Part shown: in pieces, positions 16,423-24,594 of the stretch | Layout of the letters: each line of letters starts with the position of its first letter | How positions within the stretch are numbered: the first letter of the stretch is position 1 | Notes under the pieces: model-generated | Told to the model about the DNA's origin: nothing | Databases searched by the model: none | Seen by the model: the letters and a program-made list of their open reading frames with translations, nothing else | Program-made: the position numbers and the translations under genes | NCBI GenBank assembly: GCA_963667675.1 | Contig: OY763929.1 | Span: forward strand, 496,001-560,000 | Direction of reading: 5' to 3' | Length of the DNA stretch: 64,000 bases | Source of the DNA: G963667675 sp963667675 | Lineage (GTDB): Bacteria; Chloroflexota; Dehalococcoidia; Lucifugimonadales; UBA3495

Positions 16423-16700
16423 CCGGAGTCCGGCTGCCCGTCAACGTCTGGTCTAACAGTTCGTGGAACTCTCGTCTGACAATCATCTCCGCCGGCGCCC
16501 TTCCATTTCAGGGCAGCCGGTCCCCCTGTTTTGGGACCCGCGAGACCCGCGCCGCATTAAATCAATCTGCCAACCTGCGCCAGGGACGGAGGCGTCGCCG
16601 ACGCGCTGTGCGTCCTCAACCATGCCGGCAGCGCCTTGGCCCGGCGCTCCCGTCTCCTCCTGGGCGCTCAGGCCGCCGGCGGACTAGGAGAAAAATCTTC

Positions 16701-17804
16701 ATGCAAAACGGCATGCACCTGACCATACGCGGCAAGCGCTTTCACTACTCCTGGCTGCGCGACCATTGTTTGTGCCCTGAGTGTTTCCACCACGACTCCT
16801 CTCAAAAGATCTATGACATAGGCGTCGACCCCGCTCCCGCAGAGCCGGTGTCCGTGGACGAGACTTCTTCCGAGTTGCGCATCTCCTGGAACGGCGCTGG
16901 GCGTCACGAAAGCGTATTCCCCATTAGCTGGCTGCTCGAACATTCCTACGACCCCGCGCCGGATTCCCATCCGCCCGTCGAAACCGTCCTCTGGGATGCG
17001 GCCCGCCTGGACGCTCACCCGCCTGGATACTTCGACGCCGCGACCGCTCCCTTCCAGGCCTGGGCCGGTCAAATTCCCGCCCTCGGTTTTGCCGTCGTCC
17101 ACAACCTGAGCGGCCCAGACCTCCACTCCTGGATTGGCAACGTCGCCCCCATACACCAGACCGAGTACGGCGTCACCTGCCGGGTCAGGCCCACGCCCCA
17201 GGCCAAAGACCTGGCCCTGTCCAACGCCGGCGACAGCCTGCCGCCCCACACCGACGGCTCCTACCGGTGGGGCGAAAGACTGGTGCAGTTCCTCTACGCC
17301 CACTCCAACGACGCCTCCGGCGGCGACTCGGTCCTTGTAGACGGCTTCCGCGTGGCACAGGACTTCCGCCGGCAGCATCCTCGCGAGTTCGACCTGTTGA
17401 CCTCCACCCGGGTCCAGTTCCGCCAGCATGACCGGCAGGACGGATATCTCTTCAAGCACTCCACGCCCCTCGTGCTCCTCGACACCGCCGGGGAGGTCGA
17501 AGCGGTCTACTACTGCCCCAAGAACATGGACTGGCAGCTTCCCTTCGACCAGGTGGACGAGTATTACCGGGCTTACAGGCTCTTTTCCCGCTTCCTCAAC
17601 GACCCCCGGTACCGGCACCGGTTCCGGCTGGAAGGGGGCGACTGCCTGATCTTCCAGAACTTTCGGGTCCTCCACAGCCGCAGCCAATACGACCCCGCCT
17701 CGGGAGACAGGGACTTCGAGACCGGCTACGTTGACTGGAGCTACGTCGCCGCCCGCCTCGAATACCAGCGCGTCAACGGCTCCAAGCAGCCCTCCGCCGC
17801 CTGA
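16701..17804 (+). CDS. Gamma-butyrobetaine hydroxylase-like 2-oxoglutarate dioxygenase
   Basis: A 367-residue TauD/BBOX-type Fe(II)/2-oxoglutarate oxygenase. The N-terminal zinc-binding domain has C23, C25 and C28 in WLRDHCLCPEC, as in gamma-butyrobetaine hydroxylase. The catalytic domain has the iron ligands H183 and D185 in HTDGSYRWG and H325 in RVLHSRSQYDP. The likely reaction is hydroxylation of gamma-butyrobetaine to carnitine or of a similar trimethylammonium compound. Start ATG 16701 is preceded by AGGAG. A longer in-frame extension upstream has low-complexity Arg/Pro sequence and is not credible. Confidence 0.87.
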   Translation: MQNGMHLTIRGKRFHYSWLRDHCLCPECFHHDSSQKIYDIGVDPAPAEPVSVDETSSELRISWNGAGRHESVFPISWLLEHSYDPAPDSHPPVETVLWDAARLDAHPPGYFDAATAPFQAWAGQIPALGFAVVHNLSGPDLHSWIGNVAPIHQTEYGVTCRVRPTPQAKDLALSNAGDSLPPHTDGSYRWGERLVQFLYAHSNDASGGDSVLVDGFRVAQDFRRQHPREFDLLTSTRVQFRQHDRQDGYLFKHSTPLVLLDTAGEVEAVYYCPKNMDWQLPFDQVDEYYRAYRLFSRFLNDPRYRHRFRLEGGDCLIFQNFRVLHSRSQYDPASGDRDFETGYVDWSYVAARLEYQRVNGSKQPSAA

Positions 17805-17889
17805 GCCTGCTGCCCAATTAGGCCCCGGCCGCCTCCAAATCCCCTCCCCTTGCGAATGGGAAGGTTAGGATGGCGTCACCCCGAAATTC

Positions 17890-17914
17890 GTAGGGGCAAC
17901 CCTTGTGGTTGCCC
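17890..17914. repeat. Dispersed palindromic element (family C, copy 1)
   Basis: GTAGGGGCAACCCTTGTGG followed by TTGCCC, in the spacer after the dioxygenase gene. The same 19-base core recurs at 21210-21228 and, inverted, at 21174-21192. A shorter relative overlaps the rel stop codon. Confidence 0.8.
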
Positions 17915-17920
17915 TGGCGC

Positions 17921-18392
17921 ACTCGCCCCCCGCCCCAACCCCGTCATTCCCGCGCAGGCGGGAATCTAGGCTCCCCCGCCCCAACCCCGTCATTCCCGCG
18001 CAGGCGGGAATCTAGGCTCCCCCGGCCCCAACCCCGTCATTCCCGCGCAGGCGGGAATCTAGGCTCCCCCGCCCCAACCCCGTCATTCCCGCGCAGGCGG
18101 GAATCTAGGCTCCCCCGCCCCAACCCCGTCATTCCCGCGCAGGCGGGAATCTAGGCTCCCCCGCCCCCAACCCCGTCATTCCCGCGCAGGCGGGAATCTA
18201 GGTTCCCCCGCCCCAACCCCGTCATTCCCGCGCAGGCGGGAATCTAGGCTCCCCCGCCCCAACCCCGTCATTCCCGCGCAGGTGGGAGTCTAGGCCCCCC
18301 GCCCCAACCCCGTCATTCCCGCGCAGGTGGGAATCTAGGCTCCCCCGCCCCAACCCCGTCATTCCCGCGCAGGCGGGAATCTAGGCCCCCAC
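17921..18392. repeat. Ten-copy tandem array of a 45-47 bp palindromic unit
   Basis: Ten units begin GTCATTCCCGCGCAGG at 17943, 17989, 18036, 18082, 18128, 18175, 18221, 18267, 18312 and 18358. Each unit holds a hairpin (ATTCCCGC / GCGGGAAT) followed by TCTAGG and a C-rich linker. Spacing varies by one base through the linker C-run, and units 8 and 9 carry point changes (GGTGGG for GGCGGG). The apparent 83-residue frame across it is an artefact of the repeat. Unlike CRISPR, there are no unique spacers. It resembles REP-type palindromes that have expanded in place. Confidence 0.95.
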
Positions 18393-18398
18393 GCCCCC

Positions 18399-18429
18399 GT
18401 TCGCCCTGAGGGGAAATCGAAGGGCGAAC
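18399..18429. repeat. Dispersed palindromic element (family B, copy 2)
   Basis: Perfect nine-base arms GTTCGCCCT (18399-18407) and AGGGCGAAC (18421-18429) around GAGGGGAAATCGA, directly at the end of the tandem array. Confidence 0.8.
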
Positions 18430-18539
18430 TGCGGAACCCGTGTTCTCCCAAAGCCATGCCCTTGACAGGACCCGCGCGCAGACCCTCATCGTCAACGGGA
18501 AGTCAGAAGGGGCGATAACCGAAGAACTTCAGCAGCAAT

Positions 18540-18613
18540 TGGCTGGGGATCGAGGATTCGAACCTCGGCTTCCTGAGCCAGAGTCAGGCGTCCTGCCACT
18601 GGACTAATCCCCA
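18540..18613 (-). tRNA. tRNA-Gln (anticodon CUG)
   Basis: Seven-base acceptor stem TGGGGAT/ATCCCCA, anticodon arm CCTGA-CTCTGGC-TCAGG with anticodon CTG, T arm with GTTCGAATC, discriminator G and an encoded CCA. It reads CAG codons. A TTGACA-17-TACTAT promoter lies upstream on the same strand. Confidence 0.96.
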
Positions 18614-18686
18614 CTGTACCTCGGCGTCAGGCGGTTTCCGCTGCGCCCATAGGCGACCTTCGCGGCGCGCCTGCGCCAGATAAATC

Positions 18687-18715
18687 ATAGTAGTAACGGC
18701 CCCCAACCCTGTCAA
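18687..18715 (-). promoter_or_regulatory. Promoter of tRNA-Gln
   Basis: On the minus strand, TTGACA (18715-18710), a 17-bp spacer and TACTAT (18692-18687), about 74 bases before the tRNA 5' end. The rest of 18614-18867 shows no gene. Confidence 0.65.
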
Positions 18716-18867
18716 GGGCAGGGCTTTCGCTCAACTTGACAACCATAGCCTTTTGCACCAGAATCACTTGGTTGAGCCGGGTGACCGCTCTTTAGACCAT
18801 TCGGCGTCGATTCTCGGCCCATGATTGACCGGATTCGACGCACAAATTCTGAAACGAGGCCTACACC

Positions 18868-19662
18868 ATGACATCGACAGCCAGCGCCAACAGGTCCACG
18901 GTAAAAGTCGGCGATACCGACGTCGAGGTGCTCTCCGGCGGTTCCGGCCCTGACCTGGTCTATCTCCACGGCGCCAGGGGCAACTTCGGATGGCAAGCCC
19001 ACCACGAGGAACTGGCCCGCACCCACAAGGTCTATGCCCCGTCCATCCCCGGTTTCAACGGCACCGCCAGGCCCGACTGGGTCTACACCGTCAACGATGC
19101 AGCCCACTTCATGCAGGCCGCCATCCAGTCCCTTGGCCTGGGCGACTACGTTCTGGCTGGCCACTCCATGGGCGGCTGGGTAGCGGCTGAAATGGCTGCC
19201 ATGGACCAGCACCAGTTGCGGGGCTTGGTCCTGGTCGACCCCGTGGGAATCAAGCCGCAAGAAGGCGAAATCACCGAGGTCTTCATGGTGGGCGAGTCCA
19301 CCCGCGAAAAGCTGAGGTTCTACGACCCCTCGCAGGTCCCCAACTACCAGGAACAGACCAAGGAGCCGACCCCTGAAGAGTCGGAGACCATCTACTACAA
19401 CACCGTGATGGCCTACCGCCTCTGCTGGCGGCCCTACATGCACAACCCCAGCCTGCCCTACTACCTCAACAGCGTGAACACGCCCTCCCTCATCGTCTGG
19501 GGCAGAGAAGACGCCATCGTCCCCCTGGAATGCGGCGAGCTATACCAACAGGCCCTGCCCAACGCAACCCTTAAGGTCATCGACCGCTGCGGCCACTCTC
19601 CTCAAATAGAAAAGCCCAGCGAATTCCACGCCATAGTCGGAGAGTTCCTCGCCGGCCTATAG
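18868..19662 (+). CDS. Alpha/beta hydrolase
   Basis: A 264-residue alpha/beta hydrolase with a complete triad: nucleophile elbow GHSMGGW, acid in GREDAIVP and base in CGHSPQIEKP. The oxyanion strand is YLHGARGNF. A lid region between about residues 125 and 195 is rich in Tyr, Pro and Glu. It probably hydrolyses an ester or a C-C bond of a ring-cleavage product, but the substrate is not evident. The start ATG follows GAGG at a suitable distance. It lies alone between two tRNA genes. Confidence 0.85.
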   Translation: MTSTASANRSTVKVGDTDVEVLSGGSGPDLVYLHGARGNFGWQAHHEELARTHKVYAPSIPGFNGTARPDWVYTVNDAAHFMQAAIQSLGLGDYVLAGHSMGGWVAAEMAAMDQHQLRGLVLVDPVGIKPQEGEITEVFMVGESTREKLRFYDPSQVPNYQEQTKEPTPEESETIYYNTVMAYRLCWRPYMHNPSLPYYLNSVNTPSLIVWGREDAIVPLECGELYQQALPNATLKVIDRCGHSPQIEKPSEFHAIVGEFLAGL

Positions 19663-19697
19663 CAACCCCCGGCCTGTCCCACCAGGGTGGCGCACCC

Positions 19698-19727
19698 GTC
19701 ATTCCGGCCTCCGAGCCGGAATCCAGG
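19698..19727. repeat. Dispersed palindrome related to the tandem array
   Basis: GTCATTCCGGCCTCCGAGCC followed by GGAATCCAGG. The arms are ATTCCGGC/GCCGGAAT, the same GTCATTCC...GGAATC frame as the array at 17.9-18.4 kb with a different stem. Located just after the hydrolase stop. Confidence 0.7.
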
Positions 19728-19807
19728 ACCCTGCGGCCCCAGCCATCCATTCCCCGCGAATATGGCCTTTGGGAAAGCCCCTCCAAGACCCCTTCCCCGC
19801 AGCATGA

Positions 19808-19813
19808 TATAAT
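19808..19813 (+). promoter_or_regulatory. -10 box of tRNA-Pro
   Basis: A perfect TATAAT ends ten bases before the tRNA 5' end. No clear -35 box was found at 16-18 bp upstream. Confidence 0.6.
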
Positions 19814-19822
19814 CCAACCAGT

Positions 19823-19899
19823 CGGGGCGTGGCGCAGCCAGGTAGCGCACCTGCATGGGGTGCAGGGGGCCGCCCGTTCAAATCGGGCCGCCCCGACCA
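19823..19899 (+). tRNA. tRNA-Pro (anticodon GGG)
   Basis: Acceptor stem CGGGGCG/CGCCCCG, anticodon arm CCTGC-ATGGGGT-GCAGG with anticodon GGG, T loop GTTCAAATC, discriminator A and an encoded CCA. It reads CCC and CCU. Confidence 0.96.
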
Positions 19900-19923
19900 T
19901 ACTTCCCCACCGCACCACCTTCT

Positions 19924-21145
19924 CTAGGCCGCGCGCCCGTAAATCGCCGGGTACGAATGTGCCTTCACCCGCTGGGCTATTCGACGAACTTCACCGAGGA
20001 TGTCTTCTGGCGTGCCCCGGAGATTCAGACTGGCGACTTCTACAGTCTTGTCTGCATTCCGTACCTCGTAGATCCGTTCTTCAGCCTCGTCCTTTGCGTA
20101 GACAAGCAAGCCGCCAGGCAAGTCCATCGCGGTCAACATACGCAAGCATTTGGTACAGGTCGTCCTCTGGAACACTTTTGCCGGTGATGTTCTTGTACTT
20201 CGCGTCTCCCACGAAGATTGGCTGTGACCCGTTCCAACCGGACAGGTCAGGATACATCGATATATGACCGCCCTTGTCCAGCGTCAGTCGCTCCCCGTGC
20301 CTCCATTGGGTTTCGGTGAGTCCTAGGATCTCCCCCAACGCCACGTAGAGGAATTGCTCAAATACTTTGTTCATGTTGATAAAGAAAAGAGGCCCCCACG
20401 GTGTCGCCGCGCTGGAGCTCTAGGCTTGAATTTTCCTATGATGAGCCGCGCCACCTCTACCGCTGGGCGGTAGTGCTCGTCCAGCCGTGTGTAGCGCACT
20501 TCGGGCAGCGTACCCTGCTGGTACGAGCCAAGCCCGACCAAGGGCGAAGTAGGGCCGTAGGCGGCGGACCTCCAGCCCGACAGCCTCGGAGCGGATACTG
20601 GTGTGCCCCAGCCGGTGAATCGCTGTCTTGAGCAGCCGGTTTTTCTCTATGTCCTCGGTGAACTCGTCGAAGGAGACCTCTATGGGCAATGGGAAGTCAA
20701 AACGCCGCCTTATTTGCTCGTCGAATCGGATGCGGCCTCGCACCGTATTGAGGGCATCCTCCTCCCGCCGATAGTCCTTGAGTAAGCCGTGCCGGATGGC
20801 TTGCCGGGTGCGGTGAGTAAAGGCCAGGGCAATAGCTTCAAGGACGTCATCGGCGCGGCTCCATTCGGCAAGATCGCTCCTCCAGTTCTTTGGGTCCATT
20901 GCGTAGGCAATCAGGAACATGAACGCGGTCAATGGGGACCTTGGGGCGCACGACGAAGGCGAGGTCGCCAACCTTAGCTACGTCCCGACGTAGGACGACG
21001 GGCTTGAGAGTGTACGCGCCCTCCCTCGTCTGGCGAGGGCGTCACCTCTACCCTGGGCGTAGTCCGTCAGCGCCCGTATCTGCTCCCCGTTGAGGGATCC
21101 CTTCCAGTCTTGTGGCCCGTACTCTTGTAGCTCAAGCCTGCGCAT
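19924..21145 (-). pseudogene. McrC-like restriction subunit, interrupted by about five frameshifts
   Basis: Six consecutive segments in changing frames together give one McrC protein. They are: an N-terminus from ATG 21145 (MRRLELQEYGPQDWKG), then TLKPVVLRRDVAKVGDLAFV, then a helical part with FLIAYAMDP, then SYQQGTLPEVRYTRLDEHYR, then MNKVFEQFLYVAL and the nuclease core YPDLSGW...IFVGDAKYKN...DLYQMLAYV, then LPGGLLVYAKDE to the stop at 19924. The D...DAKYK motif is the PD-(D/E)XK nuclease site. Breaks lie near 21020, 20925, 20543, 20390 and 20135. At least two are explained by one extra G. The protein should partner McrB. It is either a recent pseudogene or affected by sequence errors. Confidence 0.8.
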
Positions 21146-21173
21146 CGCGTCGCTGTCCCAATGACAAGGACGT

Positions 21174-21228
21174 CCACAAGGGACGCCCCTACGGAATGTT
21201 CCGCCATTGGTAGGGGCAACCCTTGTGG
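21174..21228. repeat. Large inverted repeat (family C, copies 2 and 3) between mcrB and mcrC
   Basis: Arms CCACAAGGGacgCCCCTAC (21174-21192) and GTAGGGGcaaCCCTTGTGG (21210-21228) match except for three central bases, with a 17-bp loop. The element extends toward the mcrB stop through GGTTGCCCGG. McrB and McrC genes normally touch or overlap, so this MITE-like hairpin appears to have been inserted between them. Confidence 0.8.
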
Positions 21229-21237
21229 TTGCCCGGC

Positions 21238-23358
21238 TTATCCCCCGGCCTGCCCGTTGTCGTCGCTCGCCGCGCCTCCCGCCTGAGCGCCGCCATCCGA
21301 GTCAGGGGCTGTGCCGTCAAGTTCCCGCTTCAGCCTATCGTAGGCGAACTGTTCCAGTCTGGCCTCATTGCCGAAGAACTGCTCCTCGATATAAGGGATG
21401 ACCGCCCTCTCCCAGATGAAGCGTACCCGGTCTTCGTCCAGAGGCGGGTCTTTCTTCATGAAGTGACTGGGGCCGATGCCCAGATGTCGGCCTTCCAGCT
21501 TGCGGTTCGCCAAGTTGACGAGACCCGATACCCACTTCTCCTTCGGATTGTTACCTTCCAGCCAGCGTTCCAGCAGGCCCTCGATGGGAGCTTGGTCCGG
21601 GAAAAAGCCGAAGAAGTAGAACCGGCGGCGCAGGGCCGCGTCCACTAGTGCAATTGATCGGTCCGTAGTGTTCATCGTGCCGATGAACCAGAGGTTCTTG
21701 GGCAGGTAGAACGGCTCGCTGCTGTATTGGAGGCCCACCTTTTCATCCCGGTACTCTAGGAGGAAATAGAGTTCTCCCAGGACTTTCGCGATATTACCGC
21801 GGTTAATCTCGTCTATCACCAGAATGAATGTGGCCTCGGGGTTGGCATCAGCCTTCTCTGCCATGACTCGAAGAGGCCCTTTGGCAAGCTTGAATCCGGC
21901 TTGGCCGTCGCTCAAGGTGGGCCGGAACCCCTCGACAAAGTCCTCGTAGGAGTATGACGGATGAAACTGGACTATCTGAAAGCCGCCGCCATGGTCTCGG
22001 CACCACTCGGCTATGCGCTTGGCCACGTAGGTCTTGCCCGTCCCCGGCGGCCCCTGAAAGATCACCTGTTTTTTGTCTTTCAGCCCGTCAACCACCTTCT
22101 GTAACTCGTCGGTTTCCCACAGAAGGCCCTCAGCCAGTGAGGCTATCTTCTCTGGTGACCAGGGGTCATCTACTCGTGGCGGGTCTTCCGTTCCGGCCGG
22201 AAGTGGTGGTGTGACTATCTCTCCCCGCTGGTATGCAATGAATTTCTCCTTAACCTCGTCCGGCCAATCCTTTGGCAAGTCTTGCTTGCTGTAATGGGTC
22301 ACGCACCATGTCAAAGCTTGCGCATCAAGCCGGTCTCTGAGGCGGAGTCCGCTGGAAGATGCTTCTTCAATGAACTTGTCAAAGAAACCGATGGCGTGCT
22401 CGTATCGTTCCCAGGGATCGCTGGAGTCATTTGCAGCCGAAGGGTAGCCGGTCAATTGATACGCTTCTTGCAAGGGTCTGTAGCGATACATTGGGTGTTG
22501 TGTTGCGTCGTCAGCCATCAATAATATCGATGCCATAACCCCAGGAGGTCCGACTTGGCTAAGTTCTTGGAAACCCCGCATTCGATCCGCCAGGGAATCG
22601 AAGATATCTTGCCCCCATATCTTGAGCAATGCTTCTTCCATCAGAGGGCCGTCCAGTTTCAAGAACGCGTCATTGACCCGCCAATCTCTCAAGTAGCTGT
22701 CGGGGGCGCGGAAGACCATTCTCAGCAAGTCTTGCCAGTTGGAACTGCCGTTCAAGAGGGCTTGCTTTGCGGTGTCCAATCGCTCGCCGACTCGCAATTT
22801 ATAGTCACGCTCGTGCTCATCGAATTGTTCCCATTCGTAAAAACGCTTTGCCCAATCTATGAACTCGTCCCATCGGGCCTCTCCTAGAAGAACCTCTAGA
22901 AGAGCCTCAATTTCTTTGATGTGCTTACTGAGGTTGGATACGGTTATTTCCCCATTACAGGAAGCTCTCAATCCGTCTGATAACGCACTACGAGGAATTC
23001 TCGTTAGCCAATTCACCTCCCTCACGTCCTCGTACCCCTCAGGCAACAACCCGGGCAAATACTTATATGGACTTTGGCATCGGCCGATCAAGAAATCGCG
23101 ATTTTCTGTCGGTGGCGTAAGTATTAGATCACCCACCTGAATTTCATTCACGAAGCGGTGAAGATTGCCTGTCACATTAATCAGACTACGTCCGCCCAGA
23201 TCCGGGCGCTCGGCTCGAAGTCTGTCTCTGATTTCTTCCCGCGTGCTAACTCCGGACAGGTCCCCTAATCCCCAACCGATTGCAGCAACTTTTTTGTCCC
23301 AGAAGGCGTCTGATACGTCCCGACCTTTCCCTCCGCTGCGTACTTTCCAGGCTTCCAT
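21238..23358 (-). CDS. McrB-type AAA+ GTPase with a PUA/EVE-like N-terminal domain
   Basis: A 706-residue motor subunit of a type IV (modification-dependent) restriction system. Residues 1-160 (WKVRSGGKGRDVSDAFW, IGWGLGDLSG, QVGDLILTPP, FLIGRCQSPYKY) resemble the PUA/EVE-like reader domain found at the N-terminus of Mrr-type enzymes and likely binding modified bases. The AAA+ module has Walker A GPPGTGKT (about 436-443), Walker B FILVIDEINRGN (about 512) and the McrB GTP-specific signature MNTTDRS (about 562). The C-terminal tail is rich in Gly, Ala and Asp. Its McrC partner follows but is broken, and a hairpin repeat begins at its stop codon. Confidence 0.9.
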   Translation of the reverse strand: MEAWKVRSGGKGRDVSDAFWDKKVAAIGWGLGDLSGVSTREEIRDRLRAERPDLGGRSLINVTGNLHRFVNEIQVGDLILTPPTENRDFLIGRCQSPYKYLPGLLPEGYEDVREVNWLTRIPRSALSDGLRASCNGEITVSNLSKHIKEIEALLEVLLGEARWDEFIDWAKRFYEWEQFDEHERDYKLRVGERLDTAKQALLNGSSNWQDLLRMVFRAPDSYLRDWRVNDAFLKLDGPLMEEALLKIWGQDIFDSLADRMRGFQELSQVGPPGVMASILLMADDATQHPMYRYRPLQEAYQLTGYPSAANDSSDPWERYEHAIGFFDKFIEEASSSGLRLRDRLDAQALTWCVTHYSKQDLPKDWPDEVKEKFIAYQRGEIVTPPLPAGTEDPPRVDDPWSPEKIASLAEGLLWETDELQKVVDGLKDKKQVIFQGPPGTGKTYVAKRIAEWCRDHGGGFQIVQFHPSYSYEDFVEGFRPTLSDGQAGFKLAKGPLRVMAEKADANPEATFILVIDEINRGNIAKVLGELYFLLEYRDEKVGLQYSSEPFYLPKNLWFIGTMNTTDRSIALVDAALRRRFYFFGFFPDQAPIEGLLERWLEGNNPKEKWVSGLVNLANRKLEGRHLGIGPSHFMKKDPPLDEDRVRFIWERAVIPYIEEQFFGNEARLEQFAYDRLKRELDGTAPDSDGGAQAGGAASDDNGQAGG

Positions 23359-23941
23359 TTACATCTCCCTACGAAAAAGTAGACGCCCACTGCACCTTCC
23401 TCGCCCATGCCTAGTCGCGGCCACCAAGTATAACTTGTCTGTGGAGAGCCACAAAGGATGGACTGGATGAACGGCGGTAAAGGCCCTCACCCTGTCATTC
23501 TGAGGAGCTTGCGACGAAAGAATCTAAAATCCTGGGGTACGCGCAACGCCCCTGGCGCGGAGAACTTTAGACCCTTCCCTCCGTTCAGGGTGACAATTGT
23601 GGTGTTCAAGGTAGCAATTAGTGCCCCAACACCGTTCGTGGTGAGGCTCTCGAACCGCATCAACGAACGCCCCTCGCACAGACTTGCCTTGAGCCTTCCG
23701 TCCCTGCCCTGTGTAACTGAATCACTGACACTTGCCCCTTGCGCCCCAACGTCTCCATGTCCTAAGCTGGTAACAGGCCATCAGACGGCTATCGCCGGGG
23801 CGCCGGCCCCATCAACCGCCGCCCCGGCCAATGGCTCAGAATGTCTCACAATGTCTCAGGAAAAAAAGAATCCTAGTCGTTCCTACGCCTGTCCAAAGGT
23901 GGTCTCTGCCTGCCGGAAACTGGAAGAAATGGCGCATTAGC
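23359..23941. other. Non-coding spacer with a mobile-looking repeat
   Basis: No convincing gene. At about 23485-23600 there is a MITE-like element whose left end reads CACCCTGTCATTCTGAGGAG and whose right end reads GTTCAGGGTGAC, with AAGAATCTAAAATCC inside. This sequence type (CTGTCATTCTGAG...GAAAGAATCT) recurs in many bacterial intergenic regions. The promoter of mcrB should lie close to 23358-23400, on the other strand. Confidence 0.55.
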
Positions 23942-24505
23942 GTGGAATATTCAACCAAACGGCTGGCGCAACTCGTCGCGCAGCGGAATGCCTTGGACAA
24001 GGAAATAGCCAAGGTGATCGGACGCCCCGCTCTTCCTGGACATTTCGGGGAGTTCATCGCCGCGAGGGTCTTCGACATCGAATTGCACCCCTCCGGGGTG
24101 ACCAAGGGCAGCGACGGCCGTTTCATGGCAGGACCCTTGGCTGGCAAGAGTGTCGAGATTAAGTACTACCCGAAGCGTGAAGGAATGCTCGACGTAAAGA
24201 CCGATGGCCATCCCGACTTCTACCTGGTGCTAACCGGTCCCAGAGCGTCAGAAGCGTCCTCTCGCGGGGCGACTCGTCCCTGGGTGATCGAAGCGGCCTA
24301 TCTGTTCGAAACCGCTTCCCTCTTGCATAGTCTCGCGGAACGAAACCTGAAAATCGGTGTGGCAACCAGCGTCCGGAGCGAACTTTGGGATAGGGCGGAA
24401 GTCTACCCTGGAAAAACCAATGGAAACCTTACTTTGACCGAGACCCAGGCCGAAACTCTCTCCTTGTTCAGCGCATCGTCGCTGCGATTATCCAATCTTT
24501 CTTGA
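23942..24505 (+). CDS. DUF6998-like protein, possible nuclease, next to the McrBC locus
   Basis: A protein of about 187 residues if it starts at GTG 23942; an ATG at 23831 would add a poorly conserved-looking extension. It opens with a coiled segment (LVAQRNALDKEIAKVIGRPA), followed by GHFGEFIAARVFDIELHPS. The strand-like KSVEIKYYPKREG contains an E-x-K and lies after Asp residues, which is compatible with a PD-(D/E)XK nuclease core but not proof. I recall the DUF6998 type of conserved protein, which has no assigned function. Its position beside mcrB suggests a restriction accessory role. Confidence 0.6.
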   Translation: MEYSTKRLAQLVAQRNALDKEIAKVIGRPALPGHFGEFIAARVFDIELHPSGVTKGSDGRFMAGPLAGKSVEIKYYPKREGMLDVKTDGHPDFYLVLTGPRASEASSRGATRPWVIEAAYLFETASLLHSLAERNLKIGVATSVRSELWDRAEVYPGKTNGNLTLTETQAETLSLFSASSLRLSNLS

Positions 24506-24594
24506 ATGATTGCTTCTAACTGTGTATCCTCTCCTACGTTGGGCTGCGCTTGTAAAGCGCTCATTCTAGTGACGTAGAGATTGTGAGGTTAACC

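Noticed and set aside
16608..16700. An N-terminal extension of the dioxygenase
   Set aside because: The extra residues are Arg/Pro/Gly-rich and precede a good ribosome site at ATG 16701.
17903..18154. An open 83-codon frame across the tandem palindrome array
   Set aside because: The frame repeats the same phrase with each unit (RAGGNLG.. / PRRRESR..), a known artefact of this repeat type; there is no ribosome site or independent support.
17921..18392. CRISPR array
   Set aside because: The units are head-to-tail without unique spacers; the linker is nearly constant. No cas gene is present.
23458..23940. A 160-codon open frame after mcrB
   Set aside because: It runs through a dispersed repeat and has no recognisable motif, ribosome site or promoter.
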